A stretch of DNA of 64,000 bases from Neolentinus lepideus HHB14362 ss-1 (GCA_001632425.1 KV425558.1:39189-103188); one strand, 5' to 3'. Numbered from the stretch's first letter, positions 11,446 to 23,219 are shown. Notes: generated by a model from the sequence alone, not told the origin. Numbers and translations: made by a program.

Positions 11446-12058
11446 ACAAGATGTCTAGTCTCCCGATAGCCTTCGCAGTAGCTCCCGAAAGTTTCGCGCG
11501 TCAGTTAAAAATAGTACCGGTATTCTCCATTAGTGCAATGTTGCTCAATCCGGTAAGACAGCTTAGATCTAGTGATCTCACGCCACTGCTTGAAAATATT
11601 TTCTGAGTCTTGTTCTTTCGTCTGTTCAATGCTGTTGCGTCCCTTCCGCAACAACTTTCAAATGCATTGCATCCATCTAGGTGTACAATCGTCCCAGTCA
11701 CCATCAATGTGTACACCCTTGTCTATCACGCTCGACCGACAAACACAGAGCCACCAAGCCCTGAGTGGGCGGAAATGTCTTATCATATCTGTTTCTCCCC
11801 TCTCGACATACGCCGTGACGTGTGACTGGAAGGGGCTGTACTTCGACTGAGAAAATGCCGCGTTAACTGAAAACCGCGCCACCGATGCACCAGAAGTTGT
11901 TATTGAACGCAAGGGTCAAATACCGTCATCCTGATCGGCTCTGAAAATGGGCCCTGCAACGGTATGCTAAGTATAGGTCCATGATAGAGGATTTATTCGA
12001 TGTACATCTACGATACAGTATGAATGCAACTGGCATTCACATCTAGATTATTAAATAA
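11446..12058. other. Intergenic region, no gene seen
   Basis: Short frames on both strands without domains. Its left end (to about 11465) continues the diverged outer arm of the inverted repeat. Confidence 0.5.
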
Positions 12059-12067
12059 GATACGTCG

Positions 12068-12870
12068 GCTTATATACTATAGGTGTGGACTTTCGCGAAA
12101 TTAAAGTAAATTAAATAATTAAATCGAAGGGAGGGGAGAAGGAGGGGGAGAGACCGGTCTATCTGCAGCAGATACACCTCGGAAAAGCCCCCAAATTAAT
12201 TAGCAGCAATGGTCATCTATTATGCAGTTACCAGTGGCTTTAGATGACTGAAAACTCCTTCAGGAGAGTGGTTTTTCGCTCTTTGGAGCCATAGATTTCT
12301 CTCTGTTTCGTGGCGCTACGCGCCACATTATCAGCCTGTTTGATAAGATCAAGGATCACACGCCTGCATTGCTCTTATCGGTTCTGATACACTGAATACT
12401 CCGCTCGGAATGTAGTTCCTGTACCTGTAATTGTACCAAAATTGCGAATTTTGTCACGGCGCTACCACGCCAGATCCTGAAAAAATGTGCTATAAAGCAG
12501 ACTGAACTCACTTGACCTGGGACCATTCCCGCTGTGTGATGACCTGTCATGTATTCTGTGTCAAGGTACCTGGACATTTCATTGCCATATACATTGTGAA
12601 AGAAGTGTTAAAAGCATCAAATCATACATTTTTCAACACAATTCTTGGAATATTACACTCCAATGGTCCCCAGTACACAATCAAGATCTACCTACCCCAG
12701 TCTGAAGGACCCGTGCTCAGTAATGGCATGCAAAAGCTCGAAAATGACCTGTGGCTGAAGTGCCACAAGCGTGAGAGTCCTACCCGAATCAAGTATACGA
12801 GCTTCAAAGTCCGAACTATATTTCAAACTCAGTTATAGATCTATATGTCCACACCTATAGCATAACTGCC
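12068..12870. mobile_element. Non-autonomous Mutator-like element with 9-bp target duplication
   Basis: The 9-bp sequence GATACGTCG occurs directly before (12059-12067) and directly after (12871-12879) the element. The ends are inverted repeats of about 23-24 bp, sharing an exact 14-bp block CTATAGGTGTGGAC at 12077-12090 and, inverted, at 12847-12860. A 9-bp duplication with terminal inverted repeats is typical of Mutator-like elements. The 803-bp body has no transposase frame, so it would depend on a transposase elsewhere. The outermost bases of the two ends do not match perfectly. Confidence 0.6.
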
Positions 12871-12879
12871 GATACGTCG

Positions 12880-14271
12880 AGAATACAATACTTGGCGAGA
12901 GATGCGGATGAATGCGAGCTTGTCAGCGAAAGAGAGACAATGTTGCACCTGTTTACTAACGAGGGAAGTAGAGCCTAATATACAGTACATGTAGCGAGAA
13001 AACAGTACTACAGACGACGCAACCTGAGCGCAGAGAGACCTAGGATGTGTTCAGCCACAGTGCATCTGAAGGAGAGATCTACTGCCTGTACCAATTCGGA
13101 AGGATTGCACAAATTGGGGAAGTGGCTGTGTGGGAATTTGGATTTTCGGGAGCTACTGCCAGCGCTATCCATCATCTCGACTAGCCTACAGCAAGGATAG
13201 CTCGCCTTGAGACTGCGTCAACCTATATGCACTGCGGGCTGAGCTCCATCCTGGAATGGTTCGCGCCAGGGGCCGTCTCGACAATTCTCGCAGGGCTAAT
13301 CAAGAAAATAGCAGCGGATGCTTTCTAGACGGTGCTCTCACGTTACGCCACTATATTTCGTTCACGCCTGTCTGCTTGAGAACTGATGCATATGCCTTAT
13401 ACTCGCAAGCTCCGTGATGCCGCGAATCAGGTATATCTGCCAGTATACCGACAAGCTGGAGAGATATGTCTTTAGATTGTTTGTCTTCCGGTGGCGTACA
13501 TGGTTTGCTCTCACTGTCGAGGTCGAGTGAGTGTTATTCACAGTGGGTTTCGATATGATACTACTTGTGGAGTAACTCTCTGAAGTGGGGCGAACTAGTT
13601 TTCTAGTGACAAGAAACAATTAACAACTCGGATGCGGAATGTTGGAGCCATTATGGGCTCAGTACTGGTGAGAGTTCTCTACACAGTATGTAGCCTATTT
13701 CTTATTGTGATCCCCATTCACGGCTAGCCCGAACAAGAACGGATATCCGTACTTCTTTCCGACGGTAGTGTCGGTCTGTTATTCAACTATGTGTAACGCT
13801 GACAGTATATTAAAGCGTCCTCTGAAACTCTAGTGCGATCCGGATACGAATAGTGATGCAGGGGAGCCTCGTGCCAATATTTGCTCCTGGCGCCTCGTAC
13901 TTTGGGGCAAGTATGACCTCCTTGTGATATCGCCGAGTCTCCGATACTGAGGCTACCCTCAACAGAAACGGCTGAGTCACTCGGGATTATCGTAAGCACA
14001 CGCGCCTACTGTCGGTTTTCCGAACCTTTGGCTGCATATCGCTGATAAAGAGCTATATTCGTCAAGATATGGACCACAGCTGCTAGGACGCCAGTACCTT
14101 GGGTTTCGAGGCTTCATACTTCCTATTTAGTACCTGGGCGCCCCCATCGAACAAAAATGATTCACCGATACACCGGTGAGTCTCGACATGAGGCGTGTAC
14201 AGAAGTACCGAATATAAGAACGGAGGCCTTAAGGAACGGAGACCTTCAGTGAATAACCTCCCCAGAGAGCG
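12880..14271. other. Gene-poor region upstream of the terpene synthase
   Basis: About 1.4 kb with only short frames lacking recognisable features. No P450, transporter or regulator of a terpene cluster is visible here. Confidence 0.5.
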
Positions 14272-15376
14272 ATGCAAGCCGAGTATCTTCAACTCCGTCT
14301 ACCAGATCTCTTTGCAGTATGCCCATTCAAAGGCAGCACTAATCCTCATTACGCTGAAGTGAGACGGGAGTCCTCCGACTGGGTCGTTAAGCACAGCGCC
14401 GTCACAGGAAAGCAGCTGCAACACATTCTCATGGGCAATGTCGAGTTGCTTGCCTCGTACATGTATCCTCTGGCAGACCGGGATCGATTTCGGACGTGCT
14501 GCGACTTTATCAATCTCCTTTACGCGATAGATGAAATCAGCGACGTGCAAAGCAGTGAAGATGCAAGGAAGACCGGTTTCGTTTGTCTCAATGCGATGAA
14601 GGATGACAAGTGGGATGACGGGTCTGCCCTTGCGAAAATGTCCAAAGAGTAGGTGTTACTTTCCATGGTGGAAGTCTTCTCTCATCTCGGCGGACCATCA
14701 CAGGTTCAGAGGACGTTTTCTGCAGCTCGGTAGCGAGCTCTGCCTTCGTCGTCTACTGAAGGAGTTCGAAGACTATACTGATGCCGTGGTCAAAGAGGCT
14801 GCATATCGCGAGTGCAACCAGATACCGGATATGGAAACGTACGTGCCTTTGCGAAGGCGTGGCAGTGCCGTTTTTGCCTGCTTCGCATTGATTGAATATG
14901 CAATGGGAGAAGACCTACCTGATGAAGTGTTCGAGGACCCTCACTTCATGAGCATGTACAATGCCGCATGTGACATGGTCTGTTGGTCAAATGTAAGTCT
15001 TCCACAGTATGCAGTGTAACTGTGTATTGCTCACCATATCCAGGATATCTATTCGTACAAGATGGAGTCTGACCGAGGCATTCATTGCGTGAACGTCGTC
15101 AGTGTCTTGATGAAGGAGAAGAATCTCAGCATCCAAGAGGCGTCGGATCACATAGGGGTGTATTACAAGAAACTCATTGACGATTTCTTGCAGGACAAGT
15201 GCAATTTGCCTTCTTGGGGACCCCATGTAGATAAGATCGTCAAGTGCTATGTGCGAGGGATGGAGGACTCGGCTATTGCCTCGTTAGAGTTTAGTTTCGC
15301 GTCGAAAAGATACCTTGGCGCGGACAGGGACGAAATTAGGAAGACACTGATCCTGCCTCTGACCAAAGTGCTCTAG
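14272..15376 (+). CDS. Sesquiterpene synthase (class I terpene cyclase)
   Basis: Cyclises farnesyl diphosphate to a sesquiterpene with Mg2+-dependent loss of diphosphate. Exons 14272-14648, 14704-14992 and 15044-15376 give 999 nt, 332 aa, a normal length for basidiomycete enzymes. The aspartate-rich motif is DEISD at residues 87-91 (D-E-x-x-D). The NSE triad is NDIYSYKME at residues 222-230 (N222, S226, E230), created exactly across the second splice junction. The conserved C-terminal arginine-tyrosine pair is seen in SKRYLG. All catalytic motifs are intact, so an active enzyme is likely; the product cannot be predicted. The O-methyltransferase upstream is the only other biosynthetic gene nearby. 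Confidence 0.93.
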
Positions 15377-16018
15377 TGTCATATGCGTGTTGTACCGTAC
15401 TATCTGAATGTAAAGGGCAATCCGGCTTTGCCTACGCTCGAACTTCAAACGAATTTGTAGTATTTACTGGTAGGGGTTAACGAAGGCTGCGGAAGTGCGG
15501 ATTTCGGGATTTGGCGTGCTTTCTATGCCCCTCCCAACCTTGAGGCATAGTAACATAACCATAAGAAGTCGAGATCTGCTGCGAAATAGTCCCAACCTAA
15601 GGCTGAATGTGTACAGTGCAAGTCCGCGACAGTTGCATCTGTCCTCAGTAACGAGTCAAGAACTTACGAGTAATAGAAGTGAACTCCTTCCCAAAAGCAC
15701 ATAGGTTTGCCGTTTGGAGCGATTGCATCGGAGTACCTATACAGGGAAACGCCTGTCCCAAGTTAGGGCCAAGATTCCAATGTGGATCTGCCTGCCACGC
15801 TAGAGCAGAGAGATGGCCTCGTGGTAACCATGCCGTTGTCGTGCTCATGAACAGTACATGAAGATGCTAGCTTGCCGGTCGGAAGCTCGCTTGGTTTAGG
15901 ACACATCCTTAGCGAACTGTGCTTCTGAAGAAACTTCTGGTGCGTAAGAGAAATTTTCGTTAAAAGGCAGCTTTAAGCTGATAGATGTTATACCTGCTCG
16001 GGTGCTGACAGATTTCCA
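15377..16018. other. Intergenic region, no gene seen
   Basis: 3' flank of the terpene synthase and 5' flank of the serine-rich protein. Short frames only, none supported. Confidence 0.5.
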
Positions 16019-16897
16019 ATGGAATCATACCAACGTAGCTCACCTCCCGTTCAGCATTTCGACTCATCAGAAGAGCAAGATGGAAGCTCAGTCCCCTTTC
16101 CATCTTTCTCCAGAACACCCTCCTCCGCAAACGATGTCAAGCCCAGCTATCGAAACTCGCTTACGTGGCCGCCGCCTTCATCGGTACTTGGTCTACAAGC
16201 CTATGAATATACATCTAGGTCCGACAGAGCACCCAGTCTACCACCAATCAACACACCGCCACCACTAGAGCTGACACTCACCTTCAGTTCTACGCCTCCT
16301 CCATCGCATACTCGCTCGCCAGCGGAATCGTTCTCTAGCAGGCACAGTGCTTACGGAGACGGGTATGTTCGGTCTACACGAGCATCCTTGAGCCCGGTGG
16401 TGGAAGAGACGAGCAGTAATGGTAGCCGGAGTCCGAGGAGCGCCCAGACAAGTAATCCTACGCGACCCAGTGCCGACTTCAGCAGCAGCAGGCTTGGCGG
16501 CCGGAGGCACAGGTGGTCGCGGCTTAGTACTAGCGAGACGCACAGGCGGAGTTCGAGCAGCTGGGTACTTGACGATGGAACCAATAACAACGGGAGGGGG
16601 TTCGTGACATTCGAGGACGACCTTATGAGGGCCATCCTCGCTATCGCTCCACCTCACGTCAAGAAAGCGCCGTCGTCGCAGAAGAGGAAAAGTCGGTTCC
16701 GTTGGTGCTGGAAGACTCCTCGTACATTCCATTTCAAACCAAAATCGCGACGCAAGTCCAGAGCAAGAGAGGCCGAAGCGAGTCGCAGCCTGAGAACGAC
16801 ATCGGACCGGGATGAACAGTCCTTCCGTTCGTTCAGTACGGTTGGGAGAAAAGCACTGGATATTGCGAGATCTTTGGTGTCCGTTCGGTCGCGGTGA
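16019..16897 (+). CDS. Ser/Arg-rich hypothetical protein
   Basis: Single uninterrupted frame of 292 aa starting at ATG 16019. The composition is strongly biased to Ser, Pro and Arg, with many SP/TP and RSSS motifs in the first 190 residues, so largely disordered. The one more ordered-looking patch is GFVTFEDDLMRAILAIAPPHVKK, followed by a very basic Lys/Arg/Trp segment (SQKRKSRFRWCWK) and a Ser/Arg tail. There is no signal peptide or membrane segment. I recognise no domain. The coding strand is supported by absence of stops and biased codons; the antisense strand is also fairly open because the region is GC-rich. Confidence 0.65.
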   Translation: MESYQRSSPPVQHFDSSEEQDGSSVPFPSFSRTPSSANDVKPSYRNSLTWPPPSSVLGLQAYEYTSRSDRAPSLPPINTPPPLELTLTFSSTPPPSHTRSPAESFSSRHSAYGDGYVRSTRASLSPVVEETSSNGSRSPRSAQTSNPTRPSADFSSSRLGGRRHRWSRLSTSETHRRSSSSWVLDDGTNNNGRGFVTFEDDLMRAILAIAPPHVKKAPSSQKRKSRFRWCWKTPRTFHFKPKSRRKSRAREAEASRSLRTTSDRDEQSFRSFSTVGRKALDIARSLVSVRSR

Positions 16898-17064
16898 TGC
16901 AGACTGCAAAGAGGTACTGCAGCAGATTCCATGTAGATTATTGAGCATACTACTATTATTCTTTCAGTTGCGGGCAATTGAGATTTGATCTAAGCCACGG
17001 TAGAAACGTATGCTGCAACATTCAATTTCTTGATATGGGGGACTGAAGCGGAAATGCAGGTTTA

Positions 17065-17225
17065 GGCTCCGTTCGGTTGCACGGCCGCGCCGCGGCGCCC
17101 CCAAAGGGCCAAAGCCAAGTTGGTCGCGGCGCGGCAGTGTGGCAGTGCTTTTCCGAGCGTTGGATTGGCTGAAGGGGCATCCTGGCAACGTTGGCCGCGT
17201 CGCGGCCGTGCATCCGAACGCAGCC
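17065..17225. mobile_element. Tourist/PIF-Harbinger-like MITE
   Basis: A 161-bp element flanked by TTA at 17062-17064 and 17226-17228. The left end begins GGCTCCGTTCGG and the right end, read inverted, begins GGCTGCGTTCGG. The inverted repeats extend for 31 bp with three mismatches into a CGGCCGCG-rich core. A TTA duplication and ends starting GGC-x-CGTTCGG are the usual signature of PIF-Harbinger-derived MITEs. No coding capacity. Confidence 0.75.
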
Positions 17226-17548
17226 TTAGCGGCTAGTACAAGGTTGATAGGAGGAACAACGCAAGAAGCGGCACCCGTAGCCACTGTCGCGTTATTTGCA
17301 CGTATTTGTATAGCTGCTGGCTCGGATACACATCTTGCGACCTCAGCATCTGGCGAACTAGCTAATTATTGCACTGAATGAGCGCTGAAAACAATTGCAG
17401 AACGGCGTATGTCATCGCCAGGCTAAGTCAGACAGCTGCAACGCTGACAGCGGTGAATATGATTTACTAATCTTTTGTAGCACGTCAGAGGTCTTGTTAG
17501 TCGCAAGGTAATATATTCTCTATTCAGCTTGATCATATCGACTGGTGC
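17226..17548. other. Short intergenic region downstream of the fusion gene
   Basis: AT-rich 3' flank of the minus-strand fusion gene. No gene or repeat seen beyond the right target copy of the MITE. Confidence 0.5.
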
Positions 17549-19425
17549 TTACAAGAAGGACTTGAAATGTTCCGCTACTCCTGCAACATCCTCGTAAATG
17601 TGCCAGTGCCCAACGTCGGGCAGGACCTCTGTTCTCCCTCCAGCAATGGATGCGCCTAACTTCCGCGCCATCTCAGGTGGACTAACCTTGTCATCACTAC
17701 CCGTAATGATCAAGGTCGGAGCTTTGATCTTCGAAGGGTCTACAACTGGTGCCGTCGCTAGGGCAGTACATCCTTTCGCGTACCCTTCGGGATCCAGGCC
17801 GAGCAAAGACAGCCGGACCAGGCTAACACCTAAAGGATTCGACGACTGTGTCTTTGCACTCGTTGCCGCACCAGCAATTGTATCGGCCACCGCAATCATG
17901 CCTCCCTTGCGCACCGTTGCGGCACGAGCATGGGATCCTGCTCGCCCAGCATCAGCCAGAGCTGGAGGTGGCGGCCCAATGAGGATGAGTTTGCCGACTA
18001 CAGATGGATTGTGCGTGGCGATGTATTCGGCAATGTAACAGCCCATGGAATGTGCGACAATTGTCGGGGACTGAAGACCGTAATGATTGATGAGGGCGAG
18101 TACATCGGCTGCGTAAGATGCGATGTTGATGACAGAGAGGGCCGACGTCGGGGACAAACCATGCCCTTCGAGATCGGCTAAGTAGAGCTTGTGGCTTGAA
18201 CCTAGGTCCAGGACCCTGATCAATGGGGTATAGAATTCGTTTGTCCCACCAAGACCATGTATGAAGACGATTGGCGAACTACCACTGCCGACCTCTTTGA
18301 CAAACAACTTCTTATTGTTGAGAGTGGTAAGTCCAACACCGCCGTAAGTAACGTCTAGATTGTATGTGGGAATAGAGGTCGTGTTGGCTATGCGATCGAT
18401 AGCATAGTTCTTCCCTTGTGGCGATCCCACCTTGTTAGTGAGCTTCCCGAGTCCGGTAACCGAAATTTCCACGACGTCGCCTGGCTTGAGGAAGGTAGGA
18501 GGGTTCAAGCCGAAACCCACTCCTGCCGGCGTCCCGGTAGCAATCTGTAGAAGCCACTTGAATTAATACGGATCAGGTAAAGGCGGAGCCAATCTGGCAC
18601 TTACCACATCGCCTGGTTGAAGAGTTTGGCCTGCGCTTAAAGTCTCGACCAGGACAGGAATCGAGAAAATCAGGTCGTCAGTGGTCCCGTCCTGTCGCTT
18701 CTCTCCATTGACGTAAGTCTGCACTCTAAGGGGCCCTTGAAACTTCGTCGCAGGCACCGCAATAGGTCCCATGGGACAGAACGTATCCGCTGACTTGCCG
18801 ATGTAGAACTGCTTGTGGTCACGTTGACGCTCGCGGGCCGTCACGTCGTTAATAATGGTATAACCCCAGACGTGGCTCCAGGCATCCTTCTGCTGGATTC
18901 TGTAGCCAGCCTTTCCTACAATGACCCCAATCTCTCCCTCGTAGTCGAGAGTCTGAGTGAACTCCGGATGAGGATAGATTTCTTCCCCGCTAGCGATAAT
19001 GCTGGTGGCGCGTTTCGTGAAGATCACGGGATGAGACGGTATGTCGACTTTATCTGACGAGTCGTAGCCAGAGGCATTGAACTCTTTCGCGTGTTCAGAG
19101 TAATTTTTTCCAACGGCCAGCACATCTCTACCACTAACAGGTGGGAGCAACTGCATAGAGGATAACGGGATTGGATCGCCAGATGGTAGGAAGGATACGC
19201 CTTGTGCTTCGACGACTTCATAGAGAGTCGACAGAGGAGCACCTGAGGGATATGCTAACTGAATACACGATCAGGATAAGCAACGAAACAGGGACTTTAA
19301 AAGAAACGCGCTGGTGTGATCGTGGAAGCGTCAAGGTCAAGATGACCAATTCGGGAACGGCCTCCGCCCTTAGCAGGGATGTAAGCGACATAGTTTGTGG
19401 GCGATGCTTGTTCGTTGGAAGCCAT
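17549..19425 (-). CDS. Fumarylacetoacetate hydrolase-like / alpha-beta hydrolase fusion protein
   Basis: Exons 19308-19425, 18605-19254 and 17549-18544 (introns 53 and 60 bp) total 1764 nt, 587 aa. Residues about 60-320 form an FAH-family domain: AVGKNYSEHAKEF, then DYEGEIGVIVGKAGY (acidic metal ligands), NDVTARERQ, the KSADTFCPMGP segment and IATGTPAGVGFG across the second intron. FAH-family enzymes cleave or decarboxylate beta-keto or diacylmethane acids with Mg2+. Residues about 340-587 are a complete alpha/beta hydrolase: oxyanion HGLGG, nucleophile elbow AHSMG, acid in ITGSDDK and histidine in VGHWH. Both halves look catalytically intact. Fusion suggests two consecutive C-C or ester cleavage steps in breakdown of an aromatic or meta-cleavage-type intermediate. 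That is inference; the substrate is unknown. There is no targeting signal, so probably cytosolic. Confidence 0.9.
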
Positions 19426-20963
19426 AGCTGACAAGATCCACTGAATCTGTAGGGGTCTTGGCAAGAGTACGGCGACAGTTTACTGGCTCGAACATAGAAA
19501 GGATCATGAACTTATTTATGGGTCTCCTCGGCGCACCGACGGCTGGAATGGACCACCAAGAACGTCATACATCTGACATTGGAGGCACTAAGTATCTTCC
19601 ATTCAACTCGCGGGAGGAAGACAGACACAGATGTTGAGATAGCAAGAATAGCCGCGTGGACAGAGTGAGCCTTAGTGGAACGGCAGAAGTTCGACGAACA
19701 ATAGTTGAACCGCTAGCGCAATGATATGTCGTGAGTACGACTTCAGAAGGTGGGAAGAGATGCAACGCCGTCTTCTGTACCTTGTGACCAAGTGGAAAAA
19801 ATACGGAACGAATGTTAGTCTCCGCATCGAATAGATGGTAGGCAGATTCGTCATCTTTCAGCTTGTAGGTGCACATACGTAAATCATATCAGGTCTAGGT
19901 TCTGCGAGGTAAATGTGGAGGCTATTGCCAGAGTAGATATATCATGTAAAAATACCGCCATCCAAGGGATTATTTAAGCTTAAGGGAGTCCTGATGCGCC
20001 ATGCAATGGGCGGATGTGAGGGCTTCATTTGTCGCGAGTGAAGAGAACTATAGGCGTGACGTGACTCTCGATTATTGATCACCTGGTTGTAGTCATATCA
20101 CATCCTCTGTACTTTCAAGACTTGCTCACGTTAAGTGGAACTCATGTCCTCATAGTACTCATTGTTCTGTGGATACCGATTGCCATAATATCGCTACCAA
20201 CTTAGTACGGCCAAGGGTCCGTCTTCTTGACGAATAACGTAGACTGCTATAGTCGTTGTCGATTGGTCACACTGTGATTAGGTTTCTGCCTGCAATCAGG
20301 GGCAACAATGGCTCCTTGGTTCTCTGCCATGATTGTCATTGCGCAGAAGCGTAAGTGGTTCGTTCCGGTCAAGTGACATCCATCGTACTGAAGGAGGCAA
20401 TTCACAGGACTCTGACCAGGCTCATGATCCGAGGCTCTGCATTGACTCGACCTAACTGGCACGAGTGTCTTCCGATGACAGCTCTCTTCTTCAATTCTGA
20501 ACACATTGCCGATAGCTGAATTATCTTTTGGGGTTCCTCATCACCCGTAACGTGGGATCGCTCAATATGCATTTCACGGATCCGAGGGAATCGGATGTCT
20601 CACGAAAGACCGTGGACGGAGCTGAATGCTAACCTCCCTATTAACCTGGAATAATGACCCAATATCATTCGTTGATGGCAGCAGTACCGATGACAAGGCC
20701 AAGAATAACGGGTATCGTCGTCGTAACTGACACGGTTGTAGAGTGCCTCTTCACTCGCCAAATTCGCGGAAGGGCATCCACCTTTCATAAATAGTCTTGG
20801 TGTGAAGAAGCTCACCGCTTTAGCTCGGGTTTTGATTTCCCCCAAGCTTTCGGTTATTGAGATCTCCCCTATCTCATACTTCGCTGAGCCTGCTGAGTCC
20901 CACTTGCCGCGAAGTTCTCTGCGGCCTCTGAGTAGCGAGCGCTCTCACAACTCCAGAGCACTG
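19426..20963. other. Divergent intergenic region between the fusion gene and the amidohydrolase
   Basis: About 1.5 kb. It must hold the promoter of the minus-strand fusion gene on its left and that of the amidohydrolase on its right. Several short frames, none with supporting features. Confidence 0.5.
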
Positions 20964-20970
20964 TATATAA
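20964..20970 (+). promoter_or_regulatory. TATA box of the amidohydrolase gene
   Basis: TATATAA about 104 bp upstream of the ATG at 21074, a plausible core-promoter position. Confidence 0.45.
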
Positions 20971-21073
20971 GCAGAAATTCATTGAGCCTCTCGGCATCTT
21001 TGACTACGGTCCGTGCACGCACTTATCATCGTCATAATAATCTCACAATTCACTTTCATTGGGCCTACCGATC

Positions 21074-22804
21074 ATGTCTAGTAACGGAACTGCACACACC
21101 AATGGCCACGTTGATGCATCCAAGCCCTGGTTGCAAGCAAAGAATTACTCGATTGCCGGGACCCATCCCGACAGCAAAATCCTATTCCTTGATGTCGATA
21201 TCTTGGACTCGACAGGACGAGAGCCTTACATGGGCGACGTTCTCATCGAAGGTGAATTTCATTTCTATTTAACACACAACATCTCTTTAGGATATTGAAG
21301 AAAGAGTGACTGACCTTGCTTTCTAGGCGAACGCATAACACAAGTTGGAACTGTGCGACAGCGGGCTACTCTCGTCAACAACCCCAGAGTACGAGTCATC
21401 AATGGCCGAGGCAGGACTCTGATGTCCGGTCTTGGTGACGCTCACGCTCACTTCTCCTGGAACGGCGGTGATCTTGAAGGACTCGGCGGCCTAGGTGTCG
21501 AAGAACACACGCTGCTAACCGCGAGGTCGGCTAACTGTTTCCTCGATTCCGGCTACACTATGTACGTCACACCACATTTACGTCTCCCCGATAATTTATA
21601 TTCACAATGTCCACCCAGGTGCTTCGGCGCCGCTTCTGCTAAAGAGAGATTGGATGTCGTCATTCGCGATGCCATCAATGCAGGCGACATCCCAGGGCCA
21701 CGCAGTCTCGCGAACGGCAAAGAGATGGCTCGTCGTGATGGCGAGCTTGTTGCAGGCATCACAGCGTATGCGGATGGACCAGGTTCGTGCGAGGGAACTC
21801 GTACTCTTGAAAGACGTTAATGTAGGTTTTCCCGAATAGATGAGATGCGCGAAGTCATCCGCCATCACGTAGCTCTCGGAGTAGACAACATCAAACTCAG
21901 CATGTCCGGCGAAGAGGTGAGTCTGACGTACAGAGCCATCCCAAACCATGCCCTACTAATTCTCCGTCTCTAGATCACAGAAAGCCGCTCTGCCGAAGAC
22001 TGCTACTTCACCGACGAAGAAACCGCTGCGTGCGTCGATGAAGCGCACAAGCACGGCAAGCTCATCTGCGCGCACGCCCGTGCACGCGACTCGGTGACCA
22101 TGTGCATCAAGCACGGCGTCGACGTCATCTACCACGCCTCGTACATCGACGACGAGGGCATGGACATGCTCGAGAAGGCGAAGGACAAGCACTGGGTCGT
22201 GCCCGCGATTAACTGGCTGTACGCGACGCTCTATGAAGCGGCGCCGTTCGGGTATGCGCAGTCCAAGGCGGAGAAGGTCGGCTATAAGCGGGAGTTGGAG
22301 GTCGCGATCAAGGGGCTGAGGGAGATGCATAGGAGGGGCATTAAGGTGCTCCCGGGAGGGTAAGTACCGCTGACCTCCTCAGAGATCGGGGAATACTGAG
22401 AGCAGAATGCGTTGCAATCCCACAGCGACTACGGATTTGCCTGGACGCCACACGGCACCTACGCCCGCGATCTCGAGCACTTCGTCGAGCTTCTCGGCTT
22501 CACACCTATGGAAGCTATCCTCGCCGCCACAACGGGTGTTGCTGAACTGTTTATGAGGGCGCACGAGCTGGGCAAGATCCTGCCGGGCTACTACGCTGAC
22601 TGTATCCTCGTCGATGGGAACCCATTAGAGGATATCCGTGTTCTCCAGGACCATAATAGGCTCAACGTCATCGTCATCAACGGTCGTGTTCACAAGGTAT
22701 CGCCGACAGAGTTTCATGCTCCCCCAGTGGCGGGTCAGGATGGTAATCAGCATGTGATTGTACCGGACTTTCCTGAGGTGAAGAAGCAGTGGCAGAAGGT
22801 CTAA
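21074..22804 (+). CDS. Metal-dependent amidohydrolase (imidazolonepropionase/prolidase-like)
   Basis: Six exons (21074-21251, 21327-21561, 21619-21782, 21840-21916, 21974-22359, 22426-22804) sum to 1419 nt, 472 aa. The amidohydrolase TIM-barrel ligands are all seen: the H-x-H pair in GLGDAHAHFSW, a lysine in DNIKLSMSGEE (the carbamylated-lysine position), histidines in ICAHARARD and VIYHASYID, and the aspartate in LPGGDYGFAW. The flanking beta-sandwich is split between the N-terminus (FLDVDILDS, GDVLIEGERITQVG) and the C-terminus (GYYADCILVDGNPLEDI, VIVINGRVHK), as is normal. Likely hydrolyses an amide, cyclic imide or dipeptide-like bond in the cytosol. Basidiomycete relatives are mostly uncharacterised; some fungal members hydrolyse mycotoxin amides. 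The substrate is not predictable. The start was chosen as the first ATG in frame before the first beta strand. Confidence 0.92.
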
Positions 22805-23219
22805 GATATACGCGTATCTAGTAGTTGAAGTCCGTGATTGAACTCTATGTATTATCTATGTATCATGTTATCTATCAACATACAAAATATTATGTATGTT
22901 CATGAGAGACACGTGCTAGTGCTTCATTGTAGGACATTGCAGAGGAGGCCCTGGTCCTAGCTCGAGTCACCTTAGGTCTGTCATATGCAAGACGTCTATG
23001 TTATCTCTGGCAGCATGGGCTATGTTCGATGAGTATCAAGAATTACATTGTTTGCATATAATACAAGAAACTACAATGCAGCATGGTATGTCCGTCGCGT
23101 AAGGTTTCATAACTTTAGAGGGTCGTGTATAATACTGTTACAGATCAATTTTTCGACATCATGGATGTCAGATTCACGGAAGGAAGCACGACCTACAAAT
23201 AAAAGATAAAAAATCATAT
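22805..23219. other. Convergent intergenic region
   Basis: AT-rich 3' flanks of the amidohydrolase and of the minus-strand membrane protein. No gene seen. Confidence 0.55.

Noticed and set aside
16265..16948. 227-codon minus-strand frame opposite the Ser/Arg-rich gene
   Set aside because: No domain and no better codon pattern than the sense frame; GC-rich antisense openness explains it.
19565..19876. 104-codon minus-strand frame in the divergent region
   Set aside because: No domain, no splice sites, and overlapping alternative frames of similar length; treated as chance.
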